A stretch of DNA of 64,000 nucleotides from Streptomyces sp. NBC_00258. GTDB lineage: Bacteria > Actinomycetota > Actinomycetes > Streptomycetales > Streptomycetaceae. Numbering within the stretch: the first letter of the stretch is position 1; each line of letters begins with the position of its first letter. A model generated the notes under the pieces. That model was not told where the DNA came from, ran no database searches, and worked only from the letters and a program-made list of their open reading frames with translations. The DNA is taken from the NCBI RefSeq assembly GCF_036182465.1, contig NZ_CP108081.1, positions 9,796,001-9,860,000 on the forward strand, given 5' to 3'. Shown here piece after piece: positions 26,808 to 34,808 of this stretch. A program made the position numbers and the translations under genes.

Positions 26808-27710
26808 ATGTTGAACCTGGAGCGCCTGCGTACCCTCGACGCCCTGGCCCGGCACGGCTCGGTCAGCGGCGCCGCCGAAGGGCTGCATGTGACGACATCT
26901 GCCGTGTCCCAGCAGATGTCCAAGCTGGAGCGGGAGGTGGGGCAGCGACTGCTCGCCAAGAACGGGCGGGGGGTGCGGCTCACCGACGCGGGGCGGCTGC
27001 TCGCCGACCATGCCGCGCGCATCCTGTCCCAGGTCGAGCTCGCCCAGTCCGATCTGGAGGCGCAGCGCGGCCAGGTGATGGGGGAGTTGAGGCTCTCGGC
27101 GTTCCCCACGGCGGCGCGCGGGCTGTTCCCCACGGCGCTTGCCGCGCTGCGGGCGGAGCATCCCGGGCTGCGGGTTCGCTCGCGTGAGCTGGAGCCGGAG
27201 ATCGGGGTCGCCTGGGTGACGCGCGGCGATCTCGATGTGGCGGTGGTCCTCGACTGGTACAACAAGCCGCTGCCGCTGCCGGACGGTTTGGTCAAGGCCT
27301 CGCTTCTCGACGATCCCACCGATCTGGCGCTGCCCCTGGGGCATCGTCTCGCCGAGCGTTCCGAGGTGGACCTCGAGGACTTCGTCGACGACGAGTGGAT
27401 CGCCTGGGACGAGGGGGAGTTCTGTCACGAGTGGCTGCTCTTCACGTTGCGCGGCAAGGGGATCGAGCCGGTCATCGCTCACCGGGCCGAGGAGCATCAC
27501 ACGCAGCTCGCGATGGTCGCGGCGGGGCTCGGCGTGTGCGTGGCGCCCCGCCTCGGGCGGGATCCCGTTCCGGCCGGTGTGCGGACCGTGCCGGTGCGGC
27601 CGCGTGTCACTCGGCATGTGTATGCCGTGTGGCGGGCGGATGCGGATCGGCGGCCTGCGATTCGGGCGGCCGTGGATGCGTTGCGCTCCGCGGGGGTGCG
27701 GGTTTCTTAG
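26808..27710 (+). CDS. LysR-family regulator
   Basis: 300 residues. N-terminal HTH: MLNLERLRTLDALARHGSVS and GAAEGLHVTTSAVSQQMSKL; C-terminal periplasmic-binding-like effector domain (about 90-295) with LRLSAFPTAARGL. Effector unknown. ATG 26808 is fixed by the -10 box seven bases upstream and absence of an RBS. Likely regulator of the divergent EamA exporter. Confidence 0.92.
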   Translation: MLNLERLRTLDALARHGSVSGAAEGLHVTTSAVSQQMSKLEREVGQRLLAKNGRGVRLTDAGRLLADHAARILSQVELAQSDLEAQRGQVMGELRLSAFPTAARGLFPTALAALRAEHPGLRVRSRELEPEIGVAWVTRGDLDVAVVLDWYNKPLPLPDGLVKASLLDDPTDLALPLGHRLAERSEVDLEDFVDDEWIAWDEGEFCHEWLLFTLRGKGIEPVIAHRAEEHHTQLAMVAAGLGVCVAPRLGRDPVPAGVRTVPVRPRVTRHVYAVWRADADRRPAIRAAVDALRSAGVRVS

Positions 27711-27721
27711 GGGCCGTTGTT

Positions 27722-27778
27722 CGGGTGCGGGTCCGGTGGGGGCTTGTCGCGCAGTTCCCCGCACCCCTAACGGGGCGC
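27722..27778. repeat. Third copy of dispersed intergenic repeat
   Basis: GGGGGCTTGTCGCGCAGTTC followed by CCCGCACCCCTAACGGGGCG, closely similar to the two copies at 4771-4949. It again sits in a gap between convergent genes (lysR and a PPOX protein). Confidence 0.75.
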
Positions 27779-27795
27779 AGGCCGCCCCCCTCGCC

Positions 27796-28263
27796 TCAGA
27801 GTGCAGCGAGTTTGCGGAAGTCCCATGAGGCTGTTGCTTTTGGGGTCAGGCGCATCCAGGCGTGTCTGCCGTCGTGGGGCATCTCGGGCAGGCCGAAGTT
27901 CTTGCGGGCGAACAGCCGCTCCACGGAGTCGAGTTCGGGGTACGGCTCGCCCGTGCGCGGTGCCTCGCCGATGAACTCGACGGTGCCTGAGAGTTCGACG
28001 CCCCGCAGGTCGTCGTACTCCTCGCCCGCGTCGACGACCACGGCGACACGGGGGTCGCGGCGCAGGTCGGCCCAGCGCTTGCTGCGTGTGATCGAGTACA
28101 GCCAGAGGGACTTGCCGTCCCAGGCGAACCAGAGCGTGCTGACGTGCGGCGCGCCGTCGGCCGACACGGTCGCCAGCCGGCAGGTGCGCTGAGTGGTCAG
28201 GAACTCGTCCAGCTCGTCGGGTGTCATCATGATCCTTCGGCCCCGGCGCTGAGTGACGGCCAT
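27796..28263 (-). CDS. PPOX-class split-barrel flavin/F420-binding protein
   Basis: 155 residues: FLTTQRTCRLATVSADGAPH then VSTLWFAWDGKSLWLYSITR, KRWADLRRDPRVAVVVDAGE. This is the pyridoxamine-phosphate-oxidase-like fold of the F420-dependent enzyme group; substrate unknown. ATG 28263 follows GAGGGGAA. A perfect 21-bp palindrome sits 14 bases upstream of the start, suggesting repressor control. Confidence 0.85.
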   Translation of the reverse strand: MAVTQRRGRRIMMTPDELDEFLTTQRTCRLATVSADGAPHVSTLWFAWDGKSLWLYSITRSKRWADLRRDPRVAVVVDAGEEYDDLRGVELSGTVEFIGEAPRTGEPYPELDSVERLFARKNFGLPEMPHDGRHAWMRLTPKATASWDFRKLAAL

Positions 28264-28276
28264 ACGGTTCCCCTCA

Positions 28277-28297
28277 TTTCTGACGTGACGTCAGAAA
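28277..28297. promoter_or_regulatory. Perfect 21-bp palindrome (operator candidate)
   Basis: TTTCTGACGT, one central G, ACGTCAGAAA. It lies in the 145-base gap between the minus-strand PPOX gene and the plus-strand isochorismatase-like gene. Form and size suit a TetR/GntR-type repressor; no such gene is adjacent. Confidence 0.65.
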
Positions 28298-28408
28298 AGC
28301 ATGAGGTGTCTTCCGTCCGTACGCAATGGTGGCTACGCTCGCGCGCCACCGCAGACCAGGTCGACCGGGCCGCGCAGGGTCCGGGACCGCCCGCGACAGG
28401 GGGAGCCC

Positions 28409-29059
28409 ATGCCGTCGTTCGAGCAGCTCAGCGAACTCCTCGACCCCGCCACCACGGTCCTGCTCACCGTCGAGTGCCAGCAGGGTGTCGTCGGCCCGGA
28501 CAGCGCGCTGCCCGAACTCGCCAAGGAGGCCCGCTCCTCGGGCGCGCTCACCCGGGTCGCCCGTCTCGTCACGGCGGCCCACGAGAGCGGCGTACAGGTC
28601 ATGCACGCTGTCGCCGAGCGCCGTCCCGACGGCCGGGGGGCCAACCACAACGCCCGGTTGTTCCGCGCGGCCGAACGTCTGCCGGTGCGGCAGCTGTCGG
28701 GGACCGCCGCGGTACGTGTCGCGCCGCCCATCGAGGTGGCCGAGGAGGACCTCGTCGTACGCCGGCTGCACGGTCTGTCGCCCCTCGCCGGTACCGACGT
28801 CGACGCGCTGCTGCGCAACCTCGGCTGCCGCACGCTGATCGTGACCGGAGTCTCCGCCAACGTGGCCGTGCCCAACGCCGTGTTCGACGCGGTGAACCGC
28901 GGCTACACCGTCGTCGTGCCCGGGGACGCCATCGCGGGGGTGCCTTCCGACTACACCCCCGCGATGATCCGCAACACGCTCGCGCTGGTGGCCACAGTCG
29001 CCACCACGGACGAGGTACTGGCCTGTCTCAAGCGACCCCGCCGGGTCAGCCGAGCGTGA
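28409..29059 (+). CDS. Isochorismatase-fold protein lacking the usual catalytic triad
   Basis: 216 residues with the cysteine-hydrolase (isochorismatase) fold: VLLTVECQQGVVGPD at the first strand, VVRRLHGLSPLAGTDVDALL, and LIVTGVSANVAVPNAVFDAV. In active members the matching positions are Asp (IDMQ), Lys (xxKxxxSAF) and Cys (GVxTxxCV). Here they read Glu, Arg and Ala by eye, so hydrolase activity of the standard kind is doubtful. ATG 28409 follows GGGGGAG. Its 3' end overlaps the convergent Rieske gene by 14 bases. Confidence 0.82.
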   Translation: MPSFEQLSELLDPATTVLLTVECQQGVVGPDSALPELAKEARSSGALTRVARLVTAAHESGVQVMHAVAERRPDGRGANHNARLFRAAERLPVRQLSGTAAVRVAPPIEVAEEDLVVRRLHGLSPLAGTDVDALLRNLGCRTLIVTGVSANVAVPNAVFDAVNRGYTVVVPGDAIAGVPSDYTPAMIRNTLALVATVATTDEVLACLKRPRRVSRA

Positions 29060-29495
29060 TCGAGTCCCCGCTGACGGTGATCTTGGCGGCGGTGAGGCCG
29101 CTGGTCGCGGGCCCCTTCTTGACGCTGCCGTCCGTGGCGTTGAACTGGCTGCCGTGGGCGGGGCAGGTGATGGTGCCGTCGGCGACGCTGTTGATCTGCT
29201 GCTTCTGGTGCGGGCACACCGTCGAGTAGGCCTTGAACTCACCGGCCGTCGGCTGTGTGACGACCACACCCTGATCGGCGAACACCTTGCCGCCGCCCTC
29301 CGGGATGTCGGTGGTCTTGGCCAGCGCCGCGCCCCCGCCGGAGCCCGACGACTCGGAAGCGTCGGAGGAGCCGGACGAGCTGTCGTCGGAGCCTCCGCAG
29401 GCGGTCAGCGTGGCGGCGATACCGGCCCCGCCTAGCGCCGCCAGGAGGGTGCGACGACAGAGCGCCGGCGCAGGCTTGAGCGATTCGCTGGACAT
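29046..29495 (-). CDS. Rieske [2Fe-2S] lipoprotein
   Basis: 149 residues. Tat-type signal (CRRTLLAALGGAGIAATL) with lipobox LTAC (Cys33), a Ser/Gly-rich linker, then a Rieske domain (about 60-149) with CPH and CPAH cluster ligands (STVCPHQKQQI, TITCPAHGSQF). It should be folded with its cluster, exported by Tat and lipid-anchored on the outside of the membrane as a small electron carrier; partner oxidase not seen here. ATG 29495. Confidence 0.9.
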   Translation of the reverse strand: MSSESLKPAPALCRRTLLAALGGAGIAATLTACGGSDDSSSGSSDASESSGSGGGAALAKTTDIPEGGGKVFADQGVVVTQPTAGEFKAYSTVCPHQKQQINSVADGTITCPAHGSQFNATDGSVKKGPATSGLTAAKITVSGDSITLG

Positions 29496-29594
29496 AGTGG
29501 CGGTCCCTTCCACAGATGTGCAGATGCGCGTTTGTGAAGTTGTGTGTTGATCCAACAGGGGGTACGGGTGCGTCCCCCGAGCAGTTCAGGCGGT

Positions 29595-31700
29595 TCAGGA
29601 ATTGAGCGACTTCTTGATGAAATCGAGATCCAGCCTGAGCAGGGTGTCTATCACGCTCTCCTGTGTCACCAAGTGCGTGGCTCCTGGCAGCGGGAGCACG
29701 GTGTGCGGCCGGCCCGCGGCGAGCAGCGCCGCCGAGAACCGCAGCATGTGTGCGGGCGCCACATTGTCGTCGGCCATCCCATGGACGAGCATCAAGGGGC
29801 GCGTGAGCTTGTGGGCGTGCGCCACCAGGGAGCAGCGTTCGTAGTTCCCCGGCTGGACGTCCGGGTGGCCCATGAACCGCTCCTTCCAGTGCGTGTCGTA
29901 CAGCCGCAGATCGGTCGGGGCCGCGCCCGCGACCGCCGCGTGGAACACGTCGGGCCGGTGCAGTACGGCCCCCGCCGCGAGATAGCCGCCGAAGGACCAG
30001 CCCCGGATGGCCACGCGTCCCGAGTCCAGTTCGGGGAAGAGCTCCGCGGCCGCGCGTACGGCGTCCGCCTGGTCCTCGATCACGGGCATGAGCTGATCCC
30101 CGTGGATGGCAGTCTCCCAGGCCCGGTCGCGCCCCGGCGTCCCCCGTCCGTCGACGCACAGCACCGCGAAACCCTGGTCGGCGAACCACTGGTTCACGGC
30201 GTGGTGCCAGGCGGCGGCCTTCACGACCTTCTGCGCGCCGGGCCCCGAGTACGAGTGCACGATCACGGGCAGACGGCCCGCCCCCGGTTCGTACGACGTC
30301 GGCAGGTACAGCGCCGCCCGCAGCTCCCGCTCGCCGAGGGTCAGGAAGCGGGGGCGCGGCTCGGTCACGGGCCGCTCGGCCAGCACCCGGATCCGCCCGG
30401 ACGGTTCGCCGTCCCGCAACACCGTCACCGTCTGCCCGTCGAGGGTGGTGCTGTCCAGGACGACGGTGTCGCCCCCGAAGACGGCGCGGTGCACGCCCGG
30501 CTCTTCGGTGAGCCGCTCGAAGCCCTTGTCCGGGTCGTACGACCAGACGTGCACCTCGGTCGGCTCCTCGGACGCCGTGAAGCAGAGCCGGTCGCCCACC
30601 ACGGCGAGCAGTTCGTGGACGTACATGCCCTCCGGAGTGCGCACCCCGGTCCCGGTCATCAGCAGTCCGCGCGAGCCCTCCTGCGTGGTGACGACCAGGC
30701 CGGCGGTGGCGGTGGCAGCCGGCGTTCCCGGTACGAACTCCAGCCAGGCGGCGTCCCGGAGGTGATGGAGCGTCGTCGTCGTACCCGTCCAGGGATCTAT
30801 CCGGAGCAGATACGCCGAGCGCTGGTCCCTGGTCTGCACGACGGCGGAGGGTTCGGTGTCGTCCCACGTCGCGTGCACGACGTACTCGAAGGCCGGGTCG
30901 GTCCACTCGCCGGCCGGATGCGGACCGGAGGCCTCCTTGGGGAGCCGTATGTCGACACGGTCGCCGTCGAGCCGCACCATGTGCAGCGACAGCTCGGCGT
31001 TGGCGGTGCCCGCGGCCGGGTACCGGATCGCGCGCGGCGGACGCGAGGGCTCGGCGGAATCGCTGATGTACCACTGCTGGACAGGTGAGTTGTCGACGCG
31101 TACCACCAGCAGCGCGTCCCCCTCCGGAGACCACCAGAACGACCGGGTACGGTCCAGCGACTCGGCCGAGACGTGGTCGGAGAGCCCGTACGTCACCTCC
31201 GGGCCCTCAGGCCTGGCCAGCGCGCGGTCGGCCGTGCCGTCGACGCGTACGACGCGGAGGGCGCCGTCACTCACGTACGCGATGCGGGAGCCGTCGGGGC
31301 TCGGGCGTGGGGCGACGACCGGGCCCGCCGTGGGGATCCGGCGCGGGACGCCCTCGTCCGTGCGTAGGACCCACAGGGCGCCCGAGAGTGCGAACACGAC
31401 CAGGCGGACGGCCGCGTCGGTGGCGTACGAGACGATCCCCGCGCTCGTCTCGCGGGCCCGCTCGCGGCGGATCCGCTCGGCCTCCGGGACCTCCCCGTCG
31501 TCGCCGAGCGTCAGCGGGTCGGCGAGCAGCCGCTCCTCGCCGTTCTCGTAGAGCCAGAGCAGGCTCGTCGTGGAGCGGCCGCTCGTGGTGCGCAGGAAGA
31601 GGACGCGGTCGCCGTCCGGCGAGACGGTGAAGCCGCGCGGCACGCCGAGGGAGAAGCGTTTCGTGCGGGCGTACTGCAGGGGCAGGTCTTCTGCGGTCAC
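29595..31700 (-). CDS. S9-family prolyl oligopeptidase / dipeptidyl peptidase IV-like
   Basis: 701 residues, the length of the DPP-IV branch of S9. N-terminal beta-propeller (about 20-430) with SPDGDRVLF and SPDGSRIAYVS blades; C-terminal alpha/beta hydrolase (about 450-701) with catalytic Ser in GWSFGGYLA, Asp region LVHGMADDNV and His in PGATHLV. No signal peptide, so cytosolic. Cleaves short peptides, probably after proline. GTG 31700 follows AAGGGA. The gene stands alone on this strand. Confidence 0.92.
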   Translation of the reverse strand: MTAEDLPLQYARTKRFSLGVPRGFTVSPDGDRVLFLRTTSGRSTTSLLWLYENGEERLLADPLTLGDDGEVPEAERIRRERARETSAGIVSYATDAAVRLVVFALSGALWVLRTDEGVPRRIPTAGPVVAPRPSPDGSRIAYVSDGALRVVRVDGTADRALARPEGPEVTYGLSDHVSAESLDRTRSFWWSPEGDALLVVRVDNSPVQQWYISDSAEPSRPPRAIRYPAAGTANAELSLHMVRLDGDRVDIRLPKEASGPHPAGEWTDPAFEYVVHATWDDTEPSAVVQTRDQRSAYLLRIDPWTGTTTTLHHLRDAAWLEFVPGTPAATATAGLVVTTQEGSRGLLMTGTGVRTPEGMYVHELLAVVGDRLCFTASEEPTEVHVWSYDPDKGFERLTEEPGVHRAVFGGDTVVLDSTTLDGQTVTVLRDGEPSGRIRVLAERPVTEPRPRFLTLGERELRAALYLPTSYEPGAGRLPVIVHSYSGPGAQKVVKAAAWHHAVNQWFADQGFAVLCVDGRGTPGRDRAWETAIHGDQLMPVIEDQADAVRAAAELFPELDSGRVAIRGWSFGGYLAAGAVLHRPDVFHAAVAGAAPTDLRLYDTHWKERFMGHPDVQPGNYERCSLVAHAHKLTRPLMLVHGMADDNVAPAHMLRFSAALLAAGRPHTVLPLPGATHLVTQESVIDTLLRLDLDFIKKSLNS

Positions 31701-31731
31701 AGGTGATCCCTTCGTGCGAGTGGACGGGGAA

Positions 31732-31751
31732 CGCCCCAGTAACCTGGGGCG
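31732..31751 (+). promoter_or_regulatory. Inverted repeat over leaderless -10 of HipA-like gene
   Basis: CGCCCCAG (31732-31739), TAAC, CTGGGGCG (31744-31751): a perfect 8-4-8 repeat whose loop and right arm contain the -10 TAACCT (31740-31745). The ATG follows directly at 31752, so a bound repressor would cover the start of transcription. Confidence 0.6.
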
Positions 31752-32519
31752 ATGCTCAAGGAAGTCAGCGCGACCCGCTATGTCACGCCGTTGCGTGAGG
31801 GCGGCTCGCTGCCGGGGCTCGTCGAGGCGGACGATCTCGGAACGTACGTCATGAAGTTCACCGGCGCCGGACAGGGACGGAAAACCCTCGTCGCGGAGGT
31901 CGTATGCGGTGAACTCGCCCGTCGCCTGGGCCTGCGCGTACCCGGCCTGGTCACGATCGGGCTCGATCCGGTCATAGGACTCGGTGAACCGGACCAGGAA
32001 GTGCAGGAGTTGCTCAAGTCGAGCGGCGGGCTGAATCTCGGGATGGACTTCCTCTCCCGGGCGATCGGCTTCGACGCCCTCGCGCACCAGGTGAGCCCGG
32101 AAGAAGCCGGGAGGATCGTCTGGTTCGACGCGCTGGTCAACAATGTCGACCGATCGTGGCGGAACCCTAACATGCTGGTCCTGCACGGCGATCTGTGGCT
32201 CATCGACCACGGCGCCACCATGATCTGGCACCACAACTGGCCCGGCGCGAAGGCCTCCGCGGCCAAGCCGTACGACGCCTCCGACCACGCACTCGCGCCG
32301 TTCGGCCCCGACATCGCCTCCGCCGCCGCGGAGTTGGCGCCGCGTGTCACCGAGGAACTGCTCGCGGAGGTGACGGCGGCGATCCCGGAGGAGTGGCTGC
32401 GGGACGAGCCGGGGTTCGAGTCCACGGACGCGCTCAGGCGCGCGTACGCGGAGCCGCTCCTCGCCCGCGCCGCCACCGTTCACGAGCGCGTCCGCACGAG
32501 CCAGGAGGGCACGAAGTGA
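31752..32519 (+). CDS. HipA-like kinase-fold protein
   Basis: 255 residues matching the short HipA_2 group: VMKFTGAGQGRKTLVAEVVC near 33-52 (ATP-site Lys), ELARRLGLRVP, VWFDALVNNVDRSWRNPNML (catalytic Asp and Asn as in HipA) and LIDHGATMIWHHNW (metal-binding Asp). The family is related to the HipA toxin Ser/Thr kinase but lacks an adjacent HipB antitoxin here. ATG 31752, leaderless. The next gene starts within its stop codon (GTGA overlap), forming a fixed pair with DUF3037. Confidence 0.85.
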   Translation: MLKEVSATRYVTPLREGGSLPGLVEADDLGTYVMKFTGAGQGRKTLVAEVVCGELARRLGLRVPGLVTIGLDPVIGLGEPDQEVQELLKSSGGLNLGMDFLSRAIGFDALAHQVSPEEAGRIVWFDALVNNVDRSWRNPNMLVLHGDLWLIDHGATMIWHHNWPGAKASAAKPYDASDHALAPFGPDIASAAAELAPRVTEELLAEVTAAIPEEWLRDEPGFESTDALRRAYAEPLLARAATVHERVRTSQEGTK

Positions 32520-32908
32520 GCGAGCGCGACGGCCGTGATGTCTACGAGTACGCGCTGCTGCGGGTCGTGCCGCGCGTCGAGCGGGGGGAGTACTTCAACG
32601 CGGGCGTGCTCGTGTACTGCCGCGCGAAGTCCTTCGTGGCCGCCCACACCCATCTCGACGAGACCAAGCTGCGGGTCCTCGACCCCGAGGCGGACGCGGC
32701 AGGGGTCCGGGCCGCTCTGCGCGCCGTCGAGGGCGTCTGCGCCGGGGGGGCCGCGGCGGGTCAGGCCGCGCGCGACGACGCCGGCCGGCGCTTCCGCTGG
32801 CTGATCGCGCCCCGCTCCACGGTCGTCCAGCCGGGGCCCGTGCACACCGGCCTCACGGCTGATCCCGCCGCCGAGGCGGTGCGGCTGCTCGACCTGCTGG
32901 TCAGGTAA
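32516..32908 (+). CDS. DUF3037 protein
   Basis: 130 residues: YEYALLRVVPRVERGEYFNA and GVLVYCRAKSFVAAHTHLDE, then FRWLIAPRSTVVQPGPVHTG. DUF3037 is nearly always encoded beside a HipA_2-type gene. GTG 32516 overlaps the upstream stop, so translation is coupled. Function unknown; it may be the partner or substrate of the kinase-like protein. Confidence 0.85.
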   Translation: MSERDGRDVYEYALLRVVPRVERGEYFNAGVLVYCRAKSFVAAHTHLDETKLRVLDPEADAAGVRAALRAVEGVCAGGAAAGQAARDDAGRRFRWLIAPRSTVVQPGPVHTGLTADPAAEAVRLLDLLVR

Positions 32909-32933
32909 TGGATCACACCGGCCGAGCAGGCCG

Positions 32934-33002
32934 TTGACACTGGGTGCCAAGGCTTCTAGCGTCACGTCTGCTGAAGGTACTAAGCGGTCGCTCACCAGAG
33001 GG
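32934..33002 (+). promoter_or_regulatory. Consensus promoter and operator of fabG-like gene
   Basis: TTGACA (32934-32939), 17 bases, TAGCGT (32957-32962). Downstream, ACTAAGCGGTCGCTCA (32980-32995) is an imperfect inverted repeat (AAGCG-GT-CGCTC) of the kind bound by TetR regulators of fatty-acid genes. RBS CGAGGAGAAC just before ATG 33066. Confidence 0.65.
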
Positions 33003-33065
33003 GCGTACCGTGAGAGCCGCAGGTTTGGTCTTTCAAGGGCTTCCCAAGGGCGAGGAGAACCAGCA

Positions 33066-33827
33066 ATGTCCACCTCAGAGCAGCGCGTCGCCGTAGTCAC
33101 CGGTGCCGCGCGCGGCATCGGCGCCGCGACCGCCGTACGACTGGCCGCCGAGGGCCGCGCCGTCGCGGTGATCGACCTCGACGAGGCCGCGTGCAAGGAC
33201 ACCGTGGAGAAGATCACCGCCGCCGGCGGCAGGGCGATCGCGGTGGGCGCCGACGTCTCCGACGAGGCGCAGGTCGAGGCCGCCGTGGCGCGGGTCGCCG
33301 AGGAGCTCGGGGCGCCGACGATCCTGGTGAACAACGCGGGCGTGCTCCGTGACAACCTGCTGTTCAAGATGAGCGTGTCGGACTGGGACACGGTCCTGAA
33401 CGTGCACCTGCGCGGCTCCTTCCTGATGACGCGGGCCGTCCAGAAGTACATGGTGGACGCCAAGTTCGGCCGTGTCGTCAACCTCTCCTCCTCCTCGGCC
33501 CTCGGCAACCGCGGCCAGGTCAACTACTCCGCCGCCAAGGCCGGTCTCCAGGGCTTCACCAAGACGCTCGCCTTCGAGCTCGGCAAGTTCGGCGTCACCG
33601 CGAACGCCGTCGCGCCCGGCTTCATCGTCACCGACATGACCGCCGCCACCGCCGAGCGGGTCGGCATGGGCTTCGAGGAGTTCCAGGCCGCGGCCGCCAC
33701 CCAGATCCCGGTCCAGCGCGTCGGCAACCCGGACGACATCGCCAACGCGATCGCCTTCTTCACGGGCGACGCGGCCGGCTTCGTCTCCGGCCAGGTGCTG
33801 TACGTGGCCGGCGGACCGCTCAACTAG
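33066..33827 (+). CDS. fabG: 3-oxoacyl-ACP reductase FabG-like (SDR)
   Basis: 253-residue short-chain dehydrogenase: TGAARGIGAA (NAD(P) binding), NNAGV, Ser-Tyr-Lys triad in SSSSALGNRGQVNYSAAKAG, and GFIVTDMT. Strongly FabG-like; reduces 3-oxoacyl thioesters. Not the housekeeping fatty-acid cluster, so probably a dedicated or degradative role. Strong sigma-70 type promoter with a TetR-like operator upstream. Followed by a second SDR gene after 17 bases. Confidence 0.88.
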   Translation: MSTSEQRVAVVTGAARGIGAATAVRLAAEGRAVAVIDLDEAACKDTVEKITAAGGRAIAVGADVSDEAQVEAAVARVAEELGAPTILVNNAGVLRDNLLFKMSVSDWDTVLNVHLRGSFLMTRAVQKYMVDAKFGRVVNLSSSSALGNRGQVNYSAAKAGLQGFTKTLAFELGKFGVTANAVAPGFIVTDMTAATAERVGMGFEEFQAAAATQIPVQRVGNPDDIANAIAFFTGDAAGFVSGQVLYVAGGPLN

Positions 33828-33844
33828 GGCCGGGGGACAGGGAC

Positions 33845-34600
33845 ATGAGCACTGTGGAACTCTCGGGCAAGGTAGCCCTCATCACCGGCGCGAGCCGCGG
33901 CATCGGCTACGGCGTCGCAGAGGCGCTGCTCGCCCGCGGCGACCGGGTGTGCATCACCGGCCGCAACGAGGACGCGCTCAAGGAAGCCGTCGAGACGCTC
34001 GGCGCCGACCGCGTGATCGGCGTCGCGGGCAAGGCCCACGACGAGGCCCACCAGGCCATCGCCGTCGAGCGCACCATGGAGGCGTTCGGCCGCGTCGACT
34101 TCCTGATCAACAACGCGGGTACGAACCCGGTGTTCGGGCCGATCGCCGACCTCGACCTCAACGTGGCACGCAAGGTGTTCGAGACCAACGTCGTCTCCGC
34201 GCTCGGCTTCGCCCAGCGGACGTGGAAGGCGTGGCAGAGCGAGAACGGCGGCGCGATCGTCAACATCTCCTCGCTCGCGGGCGTCCAGGCCTCGCCGTTC
34301 ATCGGGGCGTACGGCATCAGCAAGGCCGCGATGATCAACCTGACCCTTCAGCTGGCCCACGAGTTCGCGCCCAAGGTGCGGGTCAACTCCATCGCGCCCG
34401 CCGTCGTCAAGACGCAGTTCGCCAAGGCCCTGTACGAGGGCCGCGAGGGGGAGGCGGCCGCGGGCTACCCCCTCGGCCGGCTCGGCGTACCGTCGGACAT
34501 CGGCGGCACCGCCGCGTTCCTGACCTCGGAACAGTCGGACTGGATCACCGGGCAGACGCTGGTGGTCGACGGCGGGAAGTTCCTCAACGCGGGAGTCTGA
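33845..34600 (+). CDS. Short-chain dehydrogenase/reductase
   Basis: 251 residues: TGASRGIGYGVAEALL, NNAGTNPVFGP, NISSLAGVQ and YGISKAAMI (catalytic Tyr and Lys), GKFLNAGV end. SDR of unknown substrate, likely working with the upstream FabG-like enzyme in one operon. ATG 33845 has GGGGGACAGGGAC upstream. A hairpin terminator follows. Confidence 0.88.
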   Translation: MSTVELSGKVALITGASRGIGYGVAEALLARGDRVCITGRNEDALKEAVETLGADRVIGVAGKAHDEAHQAIAVERTMEAFGRVDFLINNAGTNPVFGPIADLDLNVARKVFETNVVSALGFAQRTWKAWQSENGGAIVNISSLAGVQASPFIGAYGISKAAMINLTLQLAHEFAPKVRVNSIAPAVVKTQFAKALYEGREGEAAAGYPLGRLGVPSDIGGTAAFLTSEQSDWITGQTLVVDGGKFLNAGV

Positions 34601-34616
34601 CAACGGACCGCATCAT

Positions 34617-34657
34617 GGACGCCCGGGCGGCTTGGCCGAAAATCGCCCGGGCGTCCA
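34617..34657 (+). terminator. SDR operon terminator
   Basis: GGACGCCCGGGCG and CGCCCGGGCGTCC form a 13-bp perfect stem with an AT-richer loop, about 17 bases after the stop. Confidence 0.8.
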
Positions 34658-34808
34658 CCTGCGAGGGGCGCCACCAGGAAGGACACCGTTCCGGCACGTT
34701 CCGCCATTTCTGCTGATCAAGGGCCTTGCCAGTGTGAAGGCCCATGCGGCCGGGCGCTGCGGTATCGTGCGCCCACCCTTGTGGTATGGCCGATCGAGGA
34801 GTGTGCGC

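Noticed and set aside
29544..31088. A 514-codon plus-strand frame inside the S9 peptidase gene
   Set aside because: Antisense shadow; the peptidase on the minus strand has all motifs.
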